Of a stretch of DNA of 64,000 nt, positions 8,433 through 16,977 are shown piece after piece. The stretch is taken from NCBI GenBank assembly GCA_038521345.1, contig JBCBKU010000014.1, forward strand, positions 20,842 to 84,841, read 5' to 3'. The DNA comes from JBCBKU01 sp038521345 (GTDB lineage Bacteria; Pseudomonadota; Alphaproteobacteria; Rhodobacterales; Rhodobacteraceae). A model generated the notes under the pieces. It was given only the letters and a program-made list of their open reading frames with translations. It searched no databases and was not told the DNA's origin. Both the position numbers and the translations under genes were made by a program. The first letter of the stretch is position 1. Each line of letters begins with the position of its first letter.

Positions 8433-10417
8433 CGGCGCCAGTGGTTCGGAATCAGGGCCTGGATCCGCCCCAAAGCGATTTGGATAGGGGATCGGGCTCC
8501 AGCCGCGCCCGCAGCCAAACGTTCGACGATGACTTCCGGGGGACAGGGCAAGTTCGTGACCGGATCGTGGTAACGGGGGTAGTCGATCAAGACCGCATGC
8601 ACCAAGGCGTCCAGGCTCGGGCGTGCGGTGCGGCGCTCTGGCACCTTCCCAAAATCCCGCGTCAGCCCCCAACCCGCGTAAAACGGCGCACCAATCGTCG
8701 TGACGGGTATGCCGCGCAGAAGTGCCTCGAACCCTAAGAGTGATGTTATTGTCCAAACCTCGGTCGTGGTCGCAAGCAACGCAATGGGATCGGCATTTCT
8801 TGCCACAGCGTCGGCAAAGCGAAGGATCCTATCCTCGGGCAAAGCGCCCTGGCGAAGCCCGGCTTCAACATCCGGATGCGGCTTGTAAACGATGCGTGCA
8901 TCTGGATTTGCGGTGCGGACCGCCTTCAGCAACGCTTCGTTGGTCGCGACATCGCCGGCCCCGAACTGGATTGACGCATCGTCCTCGACCTGACCTGGCA
9001 CCAATATCGCGCCCTCTGTGCCGGTGCTTTGGCCAATGTTGTATTTGCTCAAGCCAGCCGCGACAATCATCGCGCGAAGCCGCGCTGATCGTGCGATTTC
9101 TGCGGGCAACAAGCGCGGCGACGCCGCAATCAGGTGCTCCAGCCGGCTAGGTTGTCCGGGATCGTAGTATATGCCCATGTCGTCCACGGCGAGCGACGCC
9201 GGAGGCACGAGCCGAGCGCCCAGACCATTGGATCGGAGAAAACCGTCTTCCACCCGCATGACTCTTGGGGCAGGAGGCACGGCCTGGGCGCGCCCGGCCC
9301 AGACCAGAAGCGGTTTGCCTGTCTCTTCAGCCCGCTCGGCCGCTCGAACGGGATCAGAGATGATTTCGAATTTCCCCGACCCGCCGAAAGTCGCGCGCAT
9401 ATGGCGGTGCTTCCAGCGGCTGAGTTCGGTGGAGACATATCCCTGCCGGTCGGCGCGCCAGGCCCGGGCTTGCGCATCGAGCGTATCCAGCACCGTCTCG
9501 AATTCGCAAAGCGCATCACGGTAGGGGTCATACCATGTGGGGAAGATGATCATGGCGGCCGCGAAGAGTTGCGACCGGTTCAAGGTACGGGTCCGCCGTG
9601 CCAGGAGAGCGCCTCGATCATCGGTCAAGCCCCAGCCGGCGTAGAAGGGCTGCCCAAAGACGACCGGACGCAGGCCGTGAAGTACGGCTTCGAACCCCAA
9701 CCCCGACGAATACGTGTAGATCGCATGCGCCCGCGCCATGATTGGCCCGGGTGCAACGGGCGTGGTCAGCACCTCGACACCGGCCGCTCGGTCCAGATGT
9801 CCGGCCCGCTGGCCCGACACCGTTTCAGGATGCGCTTTCAAGACGATCCGGCGTTTGGGATGCTCTCGTCGAGCGCAGGCGAGCATGGCCTCGAAGGCGG
9901 CCTTGTCTCCGCGAGATGCGCGTACCGAGGCATCGCCCACTGTCTGGTCAATCACAAGCACGTAACCGGGATCGGGCAATGGCAGGTCCGGGTCCGTCGC
10001 TGAATATTTCGACAGATGCGCGGTGATCATGCGTGTCATGCCCGCTTCGGCCCGATCCAAGAGCTGCGGATCGTCGAGCGGGTGGGTGGCCAGACATGTT
10101 TCCAGATCCGATGGCCGGTCCGGATCAAAGTGTACACCGCTTCGGTCGAGAAGCAGGCCAAGGGGCGGTTCGCCTGCGCGCCCGGGATGAAGTGACCGGA
10201 GAAAGGCGTCTTCCACGGAAAGTACTGGTGCACCGCGGAGGTGGGCCACCCGGTGGCCCCTGTGGGCCGTAGGAGAAGCGCCCCAAACACCAACCCAGTC
10301 TGCCGGTCCCGGAAGCCCAGTCCGAAGGCGCCAGCCCTTAAGCTGAAGAATACGCCGGACCCGACGCTGGGTCAGAAACCCACCTGAGTAGACGAAGAGC
10401 CGATCGCGGCCCTCCAC
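8429..10417 (-). CDS. kpsC: Capsule β-Kdo glycosyltransferase KpsC
   Basis: In ABC-transporter-dependent (group 2) capsules, KpsC and KpsS build the poly-Kdo linker on a lysophosphatidylglycerol lipid. The 662-residue protein shows the expected internal duplication: both halves carry VEDxFLRS (about residues 68 and 395), SKY, a KxHP motif (KAHPE, KPHPD) and FYAGWGLT (about residues 265 and 595). These two catalytic modules add the β-2,4 and β-2,7 linked Kdo residues in characterised homologues. It is 3'-most of a three-gene minus-strand module, 5 bp after the export lipoprotein gene. Confidence 0.92.
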   Translation of the reverse strand: MEGRDRLFVYSGGFLTQRRVRRILQLKGWRLRTGLPGPADWVGVWGASPTAHRGHRVAHLRGAPVLSVEDAFLRSLHPGRAGEPPLGLLLDRSGVHFDPDRPSDLETCLATHPLDDPQLLDRAEAGMTRMITAHLSKYSATDPDLPLPDPGYVLVIDQTVGDASVRASRGDKAAFEAMLACARREHPKRRIVLKAHPETVSGQRAGHLDRAAGVEVLTTPVAPGPIMARAHAIYTYSSGLGFEAVLHGLRPVVFGQPFYAGWGLTDDRGALLARRTRTLNRSQLFAAAMIIFPTWYDPYRDALCEFETVLDTLDAQARAWRADRQGYVSTELSRWKHRHMRATFGGSGKFEIISDPVRAAERAEETGKPLLVWAGRAQAVPPAPRVMRVEDGFLRSNGLGARLVPPASLAVDDMGIYYDPGQPSRLEHLIAASPRLLPAEIARSARLRAMIVAAGLSKYNIGQSTGTEGAILVPGQVEDDASIQFGAGDVATNEALLKAVRTANPDARIVYKPHPDVEAGLRQGALPEDRILRFADAVARNADPIALLATTTEVWTITSLLGFEALLRGIPVTTIGAPFYAGWGLTRDFGKVPERRTARPSLDALVHAVLIDYPRYHDPVTNLPCPPEVIVERLAAGAAGARSPIQIALGRIQALIPNHWRR

Positions 10418-10422
10418 TCTTC

Positions 10423-11559
10423 CTAAAGATCCTGACTGAGCTGGTTGATCGAGTTGGCGCTGTTCAGCGGACCAAGGATCGCTGCGAGGATCTTATTGAA
10501 CTGGGTGTAGGGTGCTTCGGTCACGTAGATCGTGTCCCCATCCCGAACGATGAAATCGCGCGCCTCGAAAACGCCCCCGGGCTCGGTCAAGTCGAGCAGA
10601 TAAACGATCCGCTGCGATCCGCGAAGATCCGCGCGGTTCAGGACCTTCTGGGCGATCTCCTCGCTCTCGTCGCGAAAGACGAACACGCCTGTCGGGTCGG
10701 CGAGGTTTGAGTTCAGGCCACCGAGTTGCGCAATGGCTTCGATCGCTGAGATGGACTGCGTTTGGAAGGTGACCCGCGCTTGTCCGCCGGTTGCCCCCAA
10801 AGCGGTGAAGGCCCGGCTGTCCTCTTCCACGAGGATTCTGTCTCCGGCCCGCAGGGCGATGTCGAGGCGGGGGTCGCGATAGAGATCCTCCAACCAGATC
10901 TGGCCGCGATGGCCACCCCGGATCACGGTCACCTGCGCGATTTCAGAGGGGATCGTCACGCCGCCCGCCTCAGCAAGCATGGCCGTCAAGGTGCGTGTCG
11001 GGCGCTCGATCGCATAAACCCCCTGTCCGCCCACGCCGCCAACAAGGGATACGGTGGCGCCGTTCCCGGCGAGCCGGCGGACGACGACCTGAGGGTCGGG
11101 CGTCTGCGCGTTTAGCTTGTCCGTGATAATCCGGCGGATGGCCTCGGGCGAATTGCCCGACGCCTTGATCCTTCCTGCATAGGGGACGAAGATGAACCCG
11201 GATCCGTCGACCTGCACCTCGTCGAGGGTTGTGGTGCTCTGGGCCTCGCCGGCCAACAAACCGTCGTCAACGTTCTCCCAGATCGTGAAACCAAGAGTAT
11301 CGCCCGGCTGCACTGTGTCCGACCCGACGATACCGGCGTTCAGGAACGCTTCGCCGAAACCCAGAGGCGGGACAACGGCCGTGGCATTCGTCACAAATCT
11401 GGTGACCGGCACGATAAAGGCGTCACCCCCTTCCTCGACCGAGCTGTCGAGGATCTCGCGCTTCGTGGGTCCGGATCGCGGCAAAGCGCATCCAGCCAAC
11501 ATCCCCAGGATGAGAATAGAAAAGACGCTGCGCGCCCAGACCGCCCGAAAAACTGTCAC
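10423..11559 (-). CDS. Polysaccharide export outer-membrane lipoprotein (Wza/KpsD-like)
   Basis: Predicted outer-membrane channel or periplasmic component for capsule export. About 378 residues from the GTG at 11559, chosen because GGAGC lies 8 nt upstream and it puts a lipoprotein signal peptide at the start (ILILGMLAGC, cleavage before Cys). A TTG at 11604 would give 15 extra residues. The polysaccharide-export domain (DTLGFTIWEN through AGRIKASGNSPEAIRRII) and two SLBB-like repeats (VSLVGGVGGQGVYAI, ARVTFQTQSI) follow; the C-terminus has DGDTIYVTEAPYTQFNKIL. It lies between kpsC and kpsS. Confidence 0.9.
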   Translation of the reverse strand: MTVFRAVWARSVFSILILGMLAGCALPRSGPTKREILDSSVEEGGDAFIVPVTRFVTNATAVVPPLGFGEAFLNAGIVGSDTVQPGDTLGFTIWENVDDGLLAGEAQSTTTLDEVQVDGSGFIFVPYAGRIKASGNSPEAIRRIITDKLNAQTPDPQVVVRRLAGNGATVSLVGGVGGQGVYAIERPTRTLTAMLAEAGGVTIPSEIAQVTVIRGGHRGQIWLEDLYRDPRLDIALRAGDRILVEEDSRAFTALGATGGQARVTFQTQSISAIEAIAQLGGLNSNLADPTGVFVFRDESEEIAQKVLNRADLRGSQRIVYLLDLTEPGGVFEARDFIVRDGDTIYVTEAPYTQFNKILAAILGPLNSANSINQLSQDL

Positions 11560-11628
11560 TGCCTCTGCTCCGCGAACCACTAACTGGTTTCGATTTTGCA
11601 ACAAGATAGCGTATCCGAAGCCCTTCGA

Positions 11629-12963
11629 CTACCCAAAAGGTTGACCATCGCCAACAACTCGCAAGCGGGTCCCGTCTGACGGTTCCGGACGCAGCAATGC
11701 ATCGTAGCGGTCTGTGGGCGCCAAGATCCGGTCGACGATTTCGCGCAAGAGTTGTCGGCGACCCGCCCGCGAATAGAAGCTGCCGGGAACCTGCGAGGAT
11801 TGCAGCAGGAACTCTCGGTATATCGCATAGGCTTGGTGATCCGGTGGTTCCGGCGCCGCAAAGAAACCCACGAGCGACTGTTCCGAGACAAAGTCCGGTC
11901 GTGCATAGACGGACCGGCCCAAGGCCTTGAGCGGCAGTCCCCGCCAAAGCGCCTGTTGCGCAGCTGTCGAATTCACGGTGACGACGCTGCGCGCGCGATC
12001 GAGAAGATGCGCGAGCTTTCCGCCCCCGACGATGTGGAGCCGTCCGTCTATCCCGGCGGCGCGCGCGATGCGCCATGCTGCGCGCACCGGGGCACTGCGA
12101 CCGTCCTCCAGCGGATGGGTTTTCAGCACGAGATGGTGGTGGGACGGCGCGCCTTCTGCAAATGCCTCGATCACATCCGTGAGGAACGCAGTGGTATCCG
12201 CATAGGGTCCGTGGCAGCGAAAGTTGGCGTCATGATCGAGCTGCAAGAGCGTCAAATGGAAAGGGAAGGTGCCCTTGAGGATCCGGAGATTTGTCGCTGT
12301 CCGCGCAATACGATCAAGCGGCATGGCCGCGAGACGTCGCAGGTAAAGGTTCAGCTCTGCCCGTACGGGGATCCCGCGATGCGGGGCGATGGCGGCGCGG
12401 CCCGGTACCGCCATCAGGGCGGCGTGATACAACGCCCCGTAGAACACATGCTGGCGCAGGGCACCCCAATGATCCGGCGCCACCGCGCCTGCCTCGGCCC
12501 CGCTTGCCAGTGCGCGGCGCATTTCTTTGAGCCCGATCTGGGCGATCGGCGAGGCACCGTTCGCCCCTTGCCGTTCGTAGGTTACCCAAAAGGGTCGAAG
12601 GTAACCCTCTTCGAAGATGTGTGAACGGATCCCGTGCCGCCGCGCAATGCCAAGAGCCTCGGCATGGATCGGACGGCTGTCGCCATAGATGACGAGATCA
12701 GTGATCTCGTGATGCAGTTGAAACGAGTTCAGCCAATCGCCCCACGCATCGGATGTCCCGCTATAGGCGTGATACGTCGCCCGGTCGTGCCAGAAAGCCC
12801 GGTCACCGCCGTTGAACCCGATCCGCAGGGTATTTGCGCCGGTCCGCCGCAACGCCCGAGACAACGCGGAGAAGAAGGGCCCGTGTGGCCCTTGCAAGAA
12901 AAGGAAGCGGCGCGTGGCCGTTTTGGTTCGCATATGCCCTGTCCGCGCGAGGTCGGTCATCAT
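11629..12963 (-). CDS. kpsS: Capsule polysaccharide export/Kdo transferase KpsS
   Basis: KpsS starts the poly-Kdo linker that KpsC extends. The 444-residue protein has one glycosyltransferase module: an N-terminal FLFLQGPHGPFFSALSRAL segment, the motif FEEGYLRPFWVTYE (about residue 140), a HPLEDGR motif in place of KpsC's KxHPE, and VTVNSTAAQQALWRGLPLKAL near residue 340. It is the first gene of the kps module, whose transcription is divergent from ribE. No kpsM/kpsT/kpsE ABC-transporter genes are in the window, so the rest of the pathway lies elsewhere. Confidence 0.9.
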   Translation of the reverse strand: MMTDLARTGHMRTKTATRRFLFLQGPHGPFFSALSRALRRTGANTLRIGFNGGDRAFWHDRATYHAYSGTSDAWGDWLNSFQLHHEITDLVIYGDSRPIHAEALGIARRHGIRSHIFEEGYLRPFWVTYERQGANGASPIAQIGLKEMRRALASGAEAGAVAPDHWGALRQHVFYGALYHAALMAVPGRAAIAPHRGIPVRAELNLYLRRLAAMPLDRIARTATNLRILKGTFPFHLTLLQLDHDANFRCHGPYADTTAFLTDVIEAFAEGAPSHHHLVLKTHPLEDGRSAPVRAAWRIARAAGIDGRLHIVGGGKLAHLLDRARSVVTVNSTAAQQALWRGLPLKALGRSVYARPDFVSEQSLVGFFAAPEPPDHQAYAIYREFLLQSSQVPGSFYSRAGRRQLLREIVDRILAPTDRYDALLRPEPSDGTRLRVVGDGQPFG

Positions 12964-13099
12964 CTGCCCGTTCTTTTCGACCCCAGTTCCTAGCAGATAG
13001 CATGGTTTTTCTTTATTGTCCCTTCCCCCCGGCCCGTGCGGCAGCCTTGCGTTTTTGACGTTCGGGCTCTAGGTCACCGGCTGTCGAAAGGATCGGCAC

Positions 13100-13705
13100 A
13101 TGTTTACAGGCATCATCACGGATATCGGGCGGGTCATCTCCGTCGAGGCGCGCGGCGATCTGCGGGCGCGTATCGCGACCAACTACGATGTGGCGGGTCT
13201 TGATCTCGGGGCTTCGGTCTCGTGCGACGGCGTTTGCCTGACCGTGGTGGGAACCGGCATGAAACCCGAGCCGTGGTTCGATGTCGATGTCTCGGCCGAG
13301 ACAGTGTCCAAAACCAACATCGGCGCCAATGGATGGCCCATGGGCACGCGGATCAATCTTGAGCGTGCGCTGCGCGTGGGGGACGAGCTTGGTGGACACA
13401 TTGTCTCGGGACATGTTGACGGGGTGGCATCGGTCATCGCGCTTGAGGACGACGGCGACAGCACCCGGGTGACTTTCGAGGCGCCGCCGGAGCTTGCGAG
13501 ATACATCGCGCCAAAGGGATCGGTGGCGCTGAACGGAACGTCCTTGACGGTTAACGAAGTCGACGGCGCTCGGTTCGGTATCAACTTTATCCCGCATACC
13601 AAAACCGCAACCACTTGGGGTGAAGTCGCAGTGGGCGATGCCGTGAACCTCGAAATCGATACGCTCGCCCGCTACGTGGCACGACTTGCGGACAGTGCCG
13701 CATGA
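13100..13705 (+). CDS. ribE: Riboflavin synthase alpha subunit RibE
   Basis: Dismutates two 6,7-dimethyl-8-ribityllumazine molecules into riboflavin and a pyrimidinedione. The 201-residue protein begins with the diagnostic MFTGIITDIG and has two β-barrel repeats: the first has SCDGVCLTV, the second SVALNGTSLTVNEV, and HIVSGHVDG lies between. GAAAGGAT precedes the ATG. I looked for an FMN riboswitch upstream and saw none. The stop overlaps the next gene by 4 bp (ATGA), starting a run of five tightly coupled genes. Confidence 0.97.
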   Translation: MFTGIITDIGRVISVEARGDLRARIATNYDVAGLDLGASVSCDGVCLTVVGTGMKPEPWFDVDVSAETVSKTNIGANGWPMGTRINLERALRVGDELGGHIVSGHVDGVASVIALEDDGDSTRVTFEAPPELARYIAPKGSVALNGTSLTVNEVDGARFGINFIPHTKTATTWGEVAVGDAVNLEIDTLARYVARLADSAA

Positions 13706-14283
13706 GCGCGCCGCAGGCCGGCATTGGACACAACCAAGGTCCCACGATGGAACGCGGGGCAGGGTGGCGCCGCTATGCGTGGCGAAAAGCGCGGGCGGAA
13801 CTGCTGCCCAAATTGCCCCTCGAGATCGTACGGATCCGAGTCAAGCGGGCCCGTGAACTCGGGCTCGACTACAAAAGCTATGCCAGTGTACGCGCGGCAT
13901 CGGGCCGCGATGTCGTCGCGTTTCTCTTTTCGTCCAACGCGTTGCGTGTGACGCGTCGCGGCGCAGAGATTGAACCCGGGCGGGCTGCCAAGCTTGAAGG
14001 CCTTGTGCGGTGCGGGCGCGTGGCGCTGGTTCAGCCACCGCTTCGTCCTGCTGATCTGGATGCAGCCGGTCCGGGACTGTTTGAGGCGATCGGGCCCGCC
14101 CCGACCCTTGGCAACACATGGTCGGAACTCCGCGCCCGTCTGGCTGCCGTCACCGCGGACCGCGGCGTTCCGGGGGACGGGGTGATCGTCGTCGGAGACA
14201 CGGCGCTGGAGCGCGAATGGCTGGCCGCCGGCCGGTTTGCCGCCTACTTGAGTGCGGAACGTTACTTCGGAGAGCTGTCATGA
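13702..14283 (+). CDS. Unknown protein embedded in the riboflavin operon
   Basis: A 193-residue soluble protein I cannot assign. Its start overlaps the ribE stop and its stop overlaps the ribB start, so it is translationally coupled on both sides. It opens with IGHNQGP, a short motif seen at the N-terminus of assorted alphaproteobacterial proteins. A basic segment follows (YAWRKARAELLPKLPLEIVRIRVKRARELG), then an α/β-looking body with VVAFLFSSNALRV and VIVVGDTALEREWLAAG. No transmembrane segment is visible. Position suggests a role linked to flavin synthesis, transport or use; this is inference only. Confidence 0.8.
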   Translation: MSAPQAGIGHNQGPTMERGAGWRRYAWRKARAELLPKLPLEIVRIRVKRARELGLDYKSYASVRAASGRDVVAFLFSSNALRVTRRGAEIEPGRAAKLEGLVRCGRVALVQPPLRPADLDAAGPGLFEAIGPAPTLGNTWSELRARLAAVTADRGVPGDGVIVVGDTALEREWLAAGRFAAYLSAERYFGELS

Positions 14284-15404
14284 CCTTTGAGACGCCCGGA
14301 CCTGTGGAGCAGGATTGGCGAGATGCGATCTCGTCCGTCGAAGACGTGATCGAGGATGCGCGCAACGGGCGGATGTTCATTCTGGTCGACCATGAAAGCC
14401 GCGAGAACGAAGGCGATCTCGTCGTTCCGGCGCAAATGGCGACACCGGAGACGATCAACTTCATGGCCACCAATGGGCGCGGGCTGATCTGCCTTGCACT
14501 GACCGGAGAGCGGGTCGACGCACTCGGGTTGTCGCTGATGGCGTCGCAGAACTCATCGCGCCATGAAACGGCATTCACCGTCTCCATCGAAGCGCGCGAG
14601 GGCGTGTCCACCGGGATCTCGGCGCATGACCGGGCTCGGACGATCGCCGTTGCCATCGATGCGACCAAGACCGCTTCGGATATCGCGACGCCGGGTCATG
14701 TCTTTCCATTGCGCGCACGCGATGGTGGCGTACTGGTCCGGGCCGGGCACACCGAGGCCGCGGTAGATGTGGCGCGGCTGGCCGGGCTGAACGCGTCGGG
14801 TGTGATCTGTGAGATCATGAATGAAGACGGCACGATGGCGCGACTTCCGGATCTTGTCGCCTTCGCCCAGCGGTGGGGCCTGAAGATCGGCACGATCAGC
14901 GACCTGATCGCCTATCGCCGGCGCCACGACAATCTGGTGCGCGTCCGATCTGAAGAGATGGTGCAAAGCGAGTTCGGCGGCGATTGGCTATTGCGCATCT
15001 ACACCGACGAAACTCAAGGTGCTGAGCATATCGTCCTGATCAAGGGCGACATATCGGGTGAGGAGCCTGTGCTGGTCCGGATGCACGCGCTGGATCCGAT
15101 GCTGGACATTGCAGGACTGGGTCCACGCGGTCGATCGAAGGAATTCGGCGATGCCATGGATCTGATAGCAGCAGAGGGCCGCGGGGTTGTCGTTTTGCTC
15201 CGCGACACAACAATGAAGCTTGCCGTGGGCGATGAGGTGTCACCGCAAACGCTTCGGCGATACGGGCTTGGCGCGCAGATCCTGTCGTCACTCGGGCTGT
15301 CGCGCCTTACCCTGCTCACCAATTCGCCAAGGCCGAAGGTCGTCGGGCTCGACGCGTATGGTCTTGAAATCGCGGGCACGCGCAAAATCTCGGAGATCGG
15401 CTGA
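14280..15404 (+). CDS. ribB: 3,4-dihydroxy-2-butanone-4-phosphate synthase RibB with degenerate RibA domain
   Basis: Converts ribulose 5-phosphate to dihydroxybutanone phosphate, the four-carbon donor for lumazine. The ATG at 14280 overlaps the preceding stop; an upstream in-frame start at 14118 would run through the previous gene. The RibB domain (residues about 20-215) has the signature DHESRENEGDLV and RAGHTEAAVDVARLAG. The C-terminal half aligns in outline with GTP cyclohydrolase II (KGDISGEEPVLVRMH, EGRGVVVLLRD, TNSPRPKV) but lacks all three zinc cysteines: SEC is replaced by ALD, and the RCDCGF segment is absent. Cyclohydrolase activity is therefore unlikely. Confidence 0.94.
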   Translation: MTFETPGPVEQDWRDAISSVEDVIEDARNGRMFILVDHESRENEGDLVVPAQMATPETINFMATNGRGLICLALTGERVDALGLSLMASQNSSRHETAFTVSIEAREGVSTGISAHDRARTIAVAIDATKTASDIATPGHVFPLRARDGGVLVRAGHTEAAVDVARLAGLNASGVICEIMNEDGTMARLPDLVAFAQRWGLKIGTISDLIAYRRRHDNLVRVRSEEMVQSEFGGDWLLRIYTDETQGAEHIVLIKGDISGEEPVLVRMHALDPMLDIAGLGPRGRSKEFGDAMDLIAAEGRGVVVLLRDTTMKLAVGDEVSPQTLRRYGLGAQILSSLGLSRLTLLTNSPRPKVVGLDAYGLEIAGTRKISEIG

Positions 15405-15955
15405 TGGCGACGTCCGAAACCCACTATTCTCTCCCGCTGCCGGAATTTGACGCTCCGGTGAAGGTGCTGATCGTCGTCGCCCCGTATTATCGGGATATCG
15501 CGGATATGCTGATCGCAGGCGCGCGGGCGACGTTGGAAGCGGCGGGGGCAACCCACGATCTTGTCGAGGTTCCGGGCGCGCTCGAAATTCCGACGGCGAT
15601 CCGGATCGCACACCGCCAGTCGAACTTTGACGGTTACGTGGCGCTTGGATGCGTCATCCGGGGTGAGACGACGCATTACGAAACCGTCTGCAATGACAGT
15701 TCGCGTGCCCTTACACTACTTGGCCTCGACAGCGCCTGCATCGGCAACGGCATCCTGACGGTGGAAAACCGGGACCAGGCCGCCGTGCGTGCCGATCCGG
15801 AGGGGCAGAACAAGGGCGGCGGCGCCGCCGCCGCAGCGTTACATCTGATCGCGCTCACCCGGAAATGGGGGGCATCCAAGAAACGCCCCGGCTTTCTGCC
15901 TGAGACGTACCAGATCGCGGATGTTGACGACGATCCGGAATCCTTCCCCGTATGA
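15404..15955 (+). CDS. ribH: 6,7-dimethyl-8-ribityllumazine synthase RibH
   Basis: Condenses the diaminouracil product of RibD with dihydroxybutanone phosphate. The 183-residue protein shows the lumazine-synthase pattern: VLIVVAPYYRDIADML near the N-terminus, VPGALEIPTAI, the active-site loop LGCVIRGETTHYE, and the C-terminal helix with QAAVRADPEGQNKGGGAAAAAL. The N-terminus is about 20 residues longer than in minimal homologues. The ATG overlaps the ribB stop by one base and the stop overlaps nusB by four. Confidence 0.96.
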   Translation: MATSETHYSLPLPEFDAPVKVLIVVAPYYRDIADMLIAGARATLEAAGATHDLVEVPGALEIPTAIRIAHRQSNFDGYVALGCVIRGETTHYETVCNDSSRALTLLGLDSACIGNGILTVENRDQAAVRADPEGQNKGGGAAAAALHLIALTRKWGASKKRPGFLPETYQIADVDDDPESFPV

Positions 15956-16413
15956 GCGATCGGCAGTCGAGATCGGCCGCCCGGCTCTACGCCGTCCAGG
16001 CCTTGTTTCAGATGGAGGCTGCGGATCAGGGTCTGGCCGCCGTTCAGCGCGAGTTCGAAACCCACCGCTTCGGCGCCGTCTACGAAGGCGTCGAGTTGGC
16101 CGATGGGGATGCCGACCTCTTCCGCGGAATCACCGACACGGCGGTCGATCGTCAGGCCAAGATCGATCAGTCGACCGACCGTGCGCTGGTCGAACGTTGG
16201 CCCATCGCGCGGATCGATCCGACGATCCGAGCGCTCTTCCGTGCCGCGGGGGCGGAACTAATTATGGGCAACACACCGGCAAAGGTGGTGATCTCCGAAT
16301 ACGTGGACGTCGCACGGGCGTTCTTTCCGGAAGGCAAGGAAAGTGCGTTCGTCAATGCGGTGCTGGACCAGATGGCGCGCGAATTTCGGCCAGATGCGTT
16401 CGAGACTCCTTGA
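15952..16413 (+). CDS. nusB: Transcription antitermination factor NusB
   Basis: RNA-binding partner of NusE (S10) in rRNA antitermination. The 153-residue all-α protein starts with SRSAARLYAVQALFQME and ends with the FVNAVLDQMARE segment, both typical. The IARIDPTIRALFRAAGAELI helix is conserved. The ATGA overlap with ribH places it at the end of the riboflavin operon, the frequent ribH-nusB arrangement. Confidence 0.95.
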   Translation: MSDRQSRSAARLYAVQALFQMEAADQGLAAVQREFETHRFGAVYEGVELADGDADLFRGITDTAVDRQAKIDQSTDRALVERWPIARIDPTIRALFRAAGAELIMGNTPAKVVISEYVDVARAFFPEGKESAFVNAVLDQMAREFRPDAFETP

Positions 16414-16457
16414 CCTCACGCGGGATCGGTCGAACGTTACAGCATAAGGAGAAGCCC

Positions 16458-16796
16458 ATGCCCGCAATCTTTCGGTTCTATGTTCGCCATTCCATCGTTG
16501 GCTTTGCCGTTGCCGCCCTCTTCGTCGCGGCAATCTATGCGACGGACATGTTCGGGCTTTGGTCGATGGTGCGCAAAAGCCCGGATGCCGTCCTTGTCAC
16601 ATTGATCTTTTGGGTCCTGAACGGGCTGGTTTTTGCCGGCGTTCAGACCGGTGTCGCCGTATTCCTGATGGCCGAGCACGACGCACCGCCGAATGGCCCG
16701 GGACCGGGCACCCGCGCCGAGGCTATGCCTTTGGCTGTTCCGGTGCCCGTGGATCGGCGATTGGTGGCGGGACCGCCCGGACCGTTGCGGGATTGA
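16458..16796 (+). CDS. Small inner-membrane protein, unknown function
   Basis: A 112-residue protein with two hydrophobic segments (about residues 11-32 and 45-72) and a Pro/Gly-rich hydrophilic tail. AAGGAGAA at 16446-16453 precedes the ATG at an ideal distance, and this fixes the start. The in-frame region upstream overlaps nusB and is not used. It lies 44 bp downstream of nusB and may share its transcript. Homologues appear to be short conserved membrane proteins of Rhodobacterales; no function can be inferred. The 16797-16977 gap to the convergent gene has only a weak ACCTG/CAGGT hairpin. Confidence 0.75.
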   Translation: MPAIFRFYVRHSIVGFAVAALFVAAIYATDMFGLWSMVRKSPDAVLVTLIFWVLNGLVFAGVQTGVAVFLMAEHDAPPNGPGPGTRAEAMPLAVPVPVDRRLVAGPPGPLRD

Positions 16797-16977
16797 ATTC
16801 CCGAGGACCTGTTTTCACAGGTGGGCGCCAGGTAATCAGACCAGGATCTGAGCAGAGCCAGCTCCCTCGGAATTGCGTAAGGCCACCGGAATTTGACCGC
16901 TTTACGAGAGGGGCAGTACCCGCCACCGCAGGCAGATAGGGCGGCGGGCCATCGAGCGCAAGTGGCTGGCAGCGTCC

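Noticed and set aside
13006..13099. FMN riboswitch before ribE
   Set aside because: I looked for the conserved RFN core (AGGG, GGUG and GACC-type segments) and did not find it.
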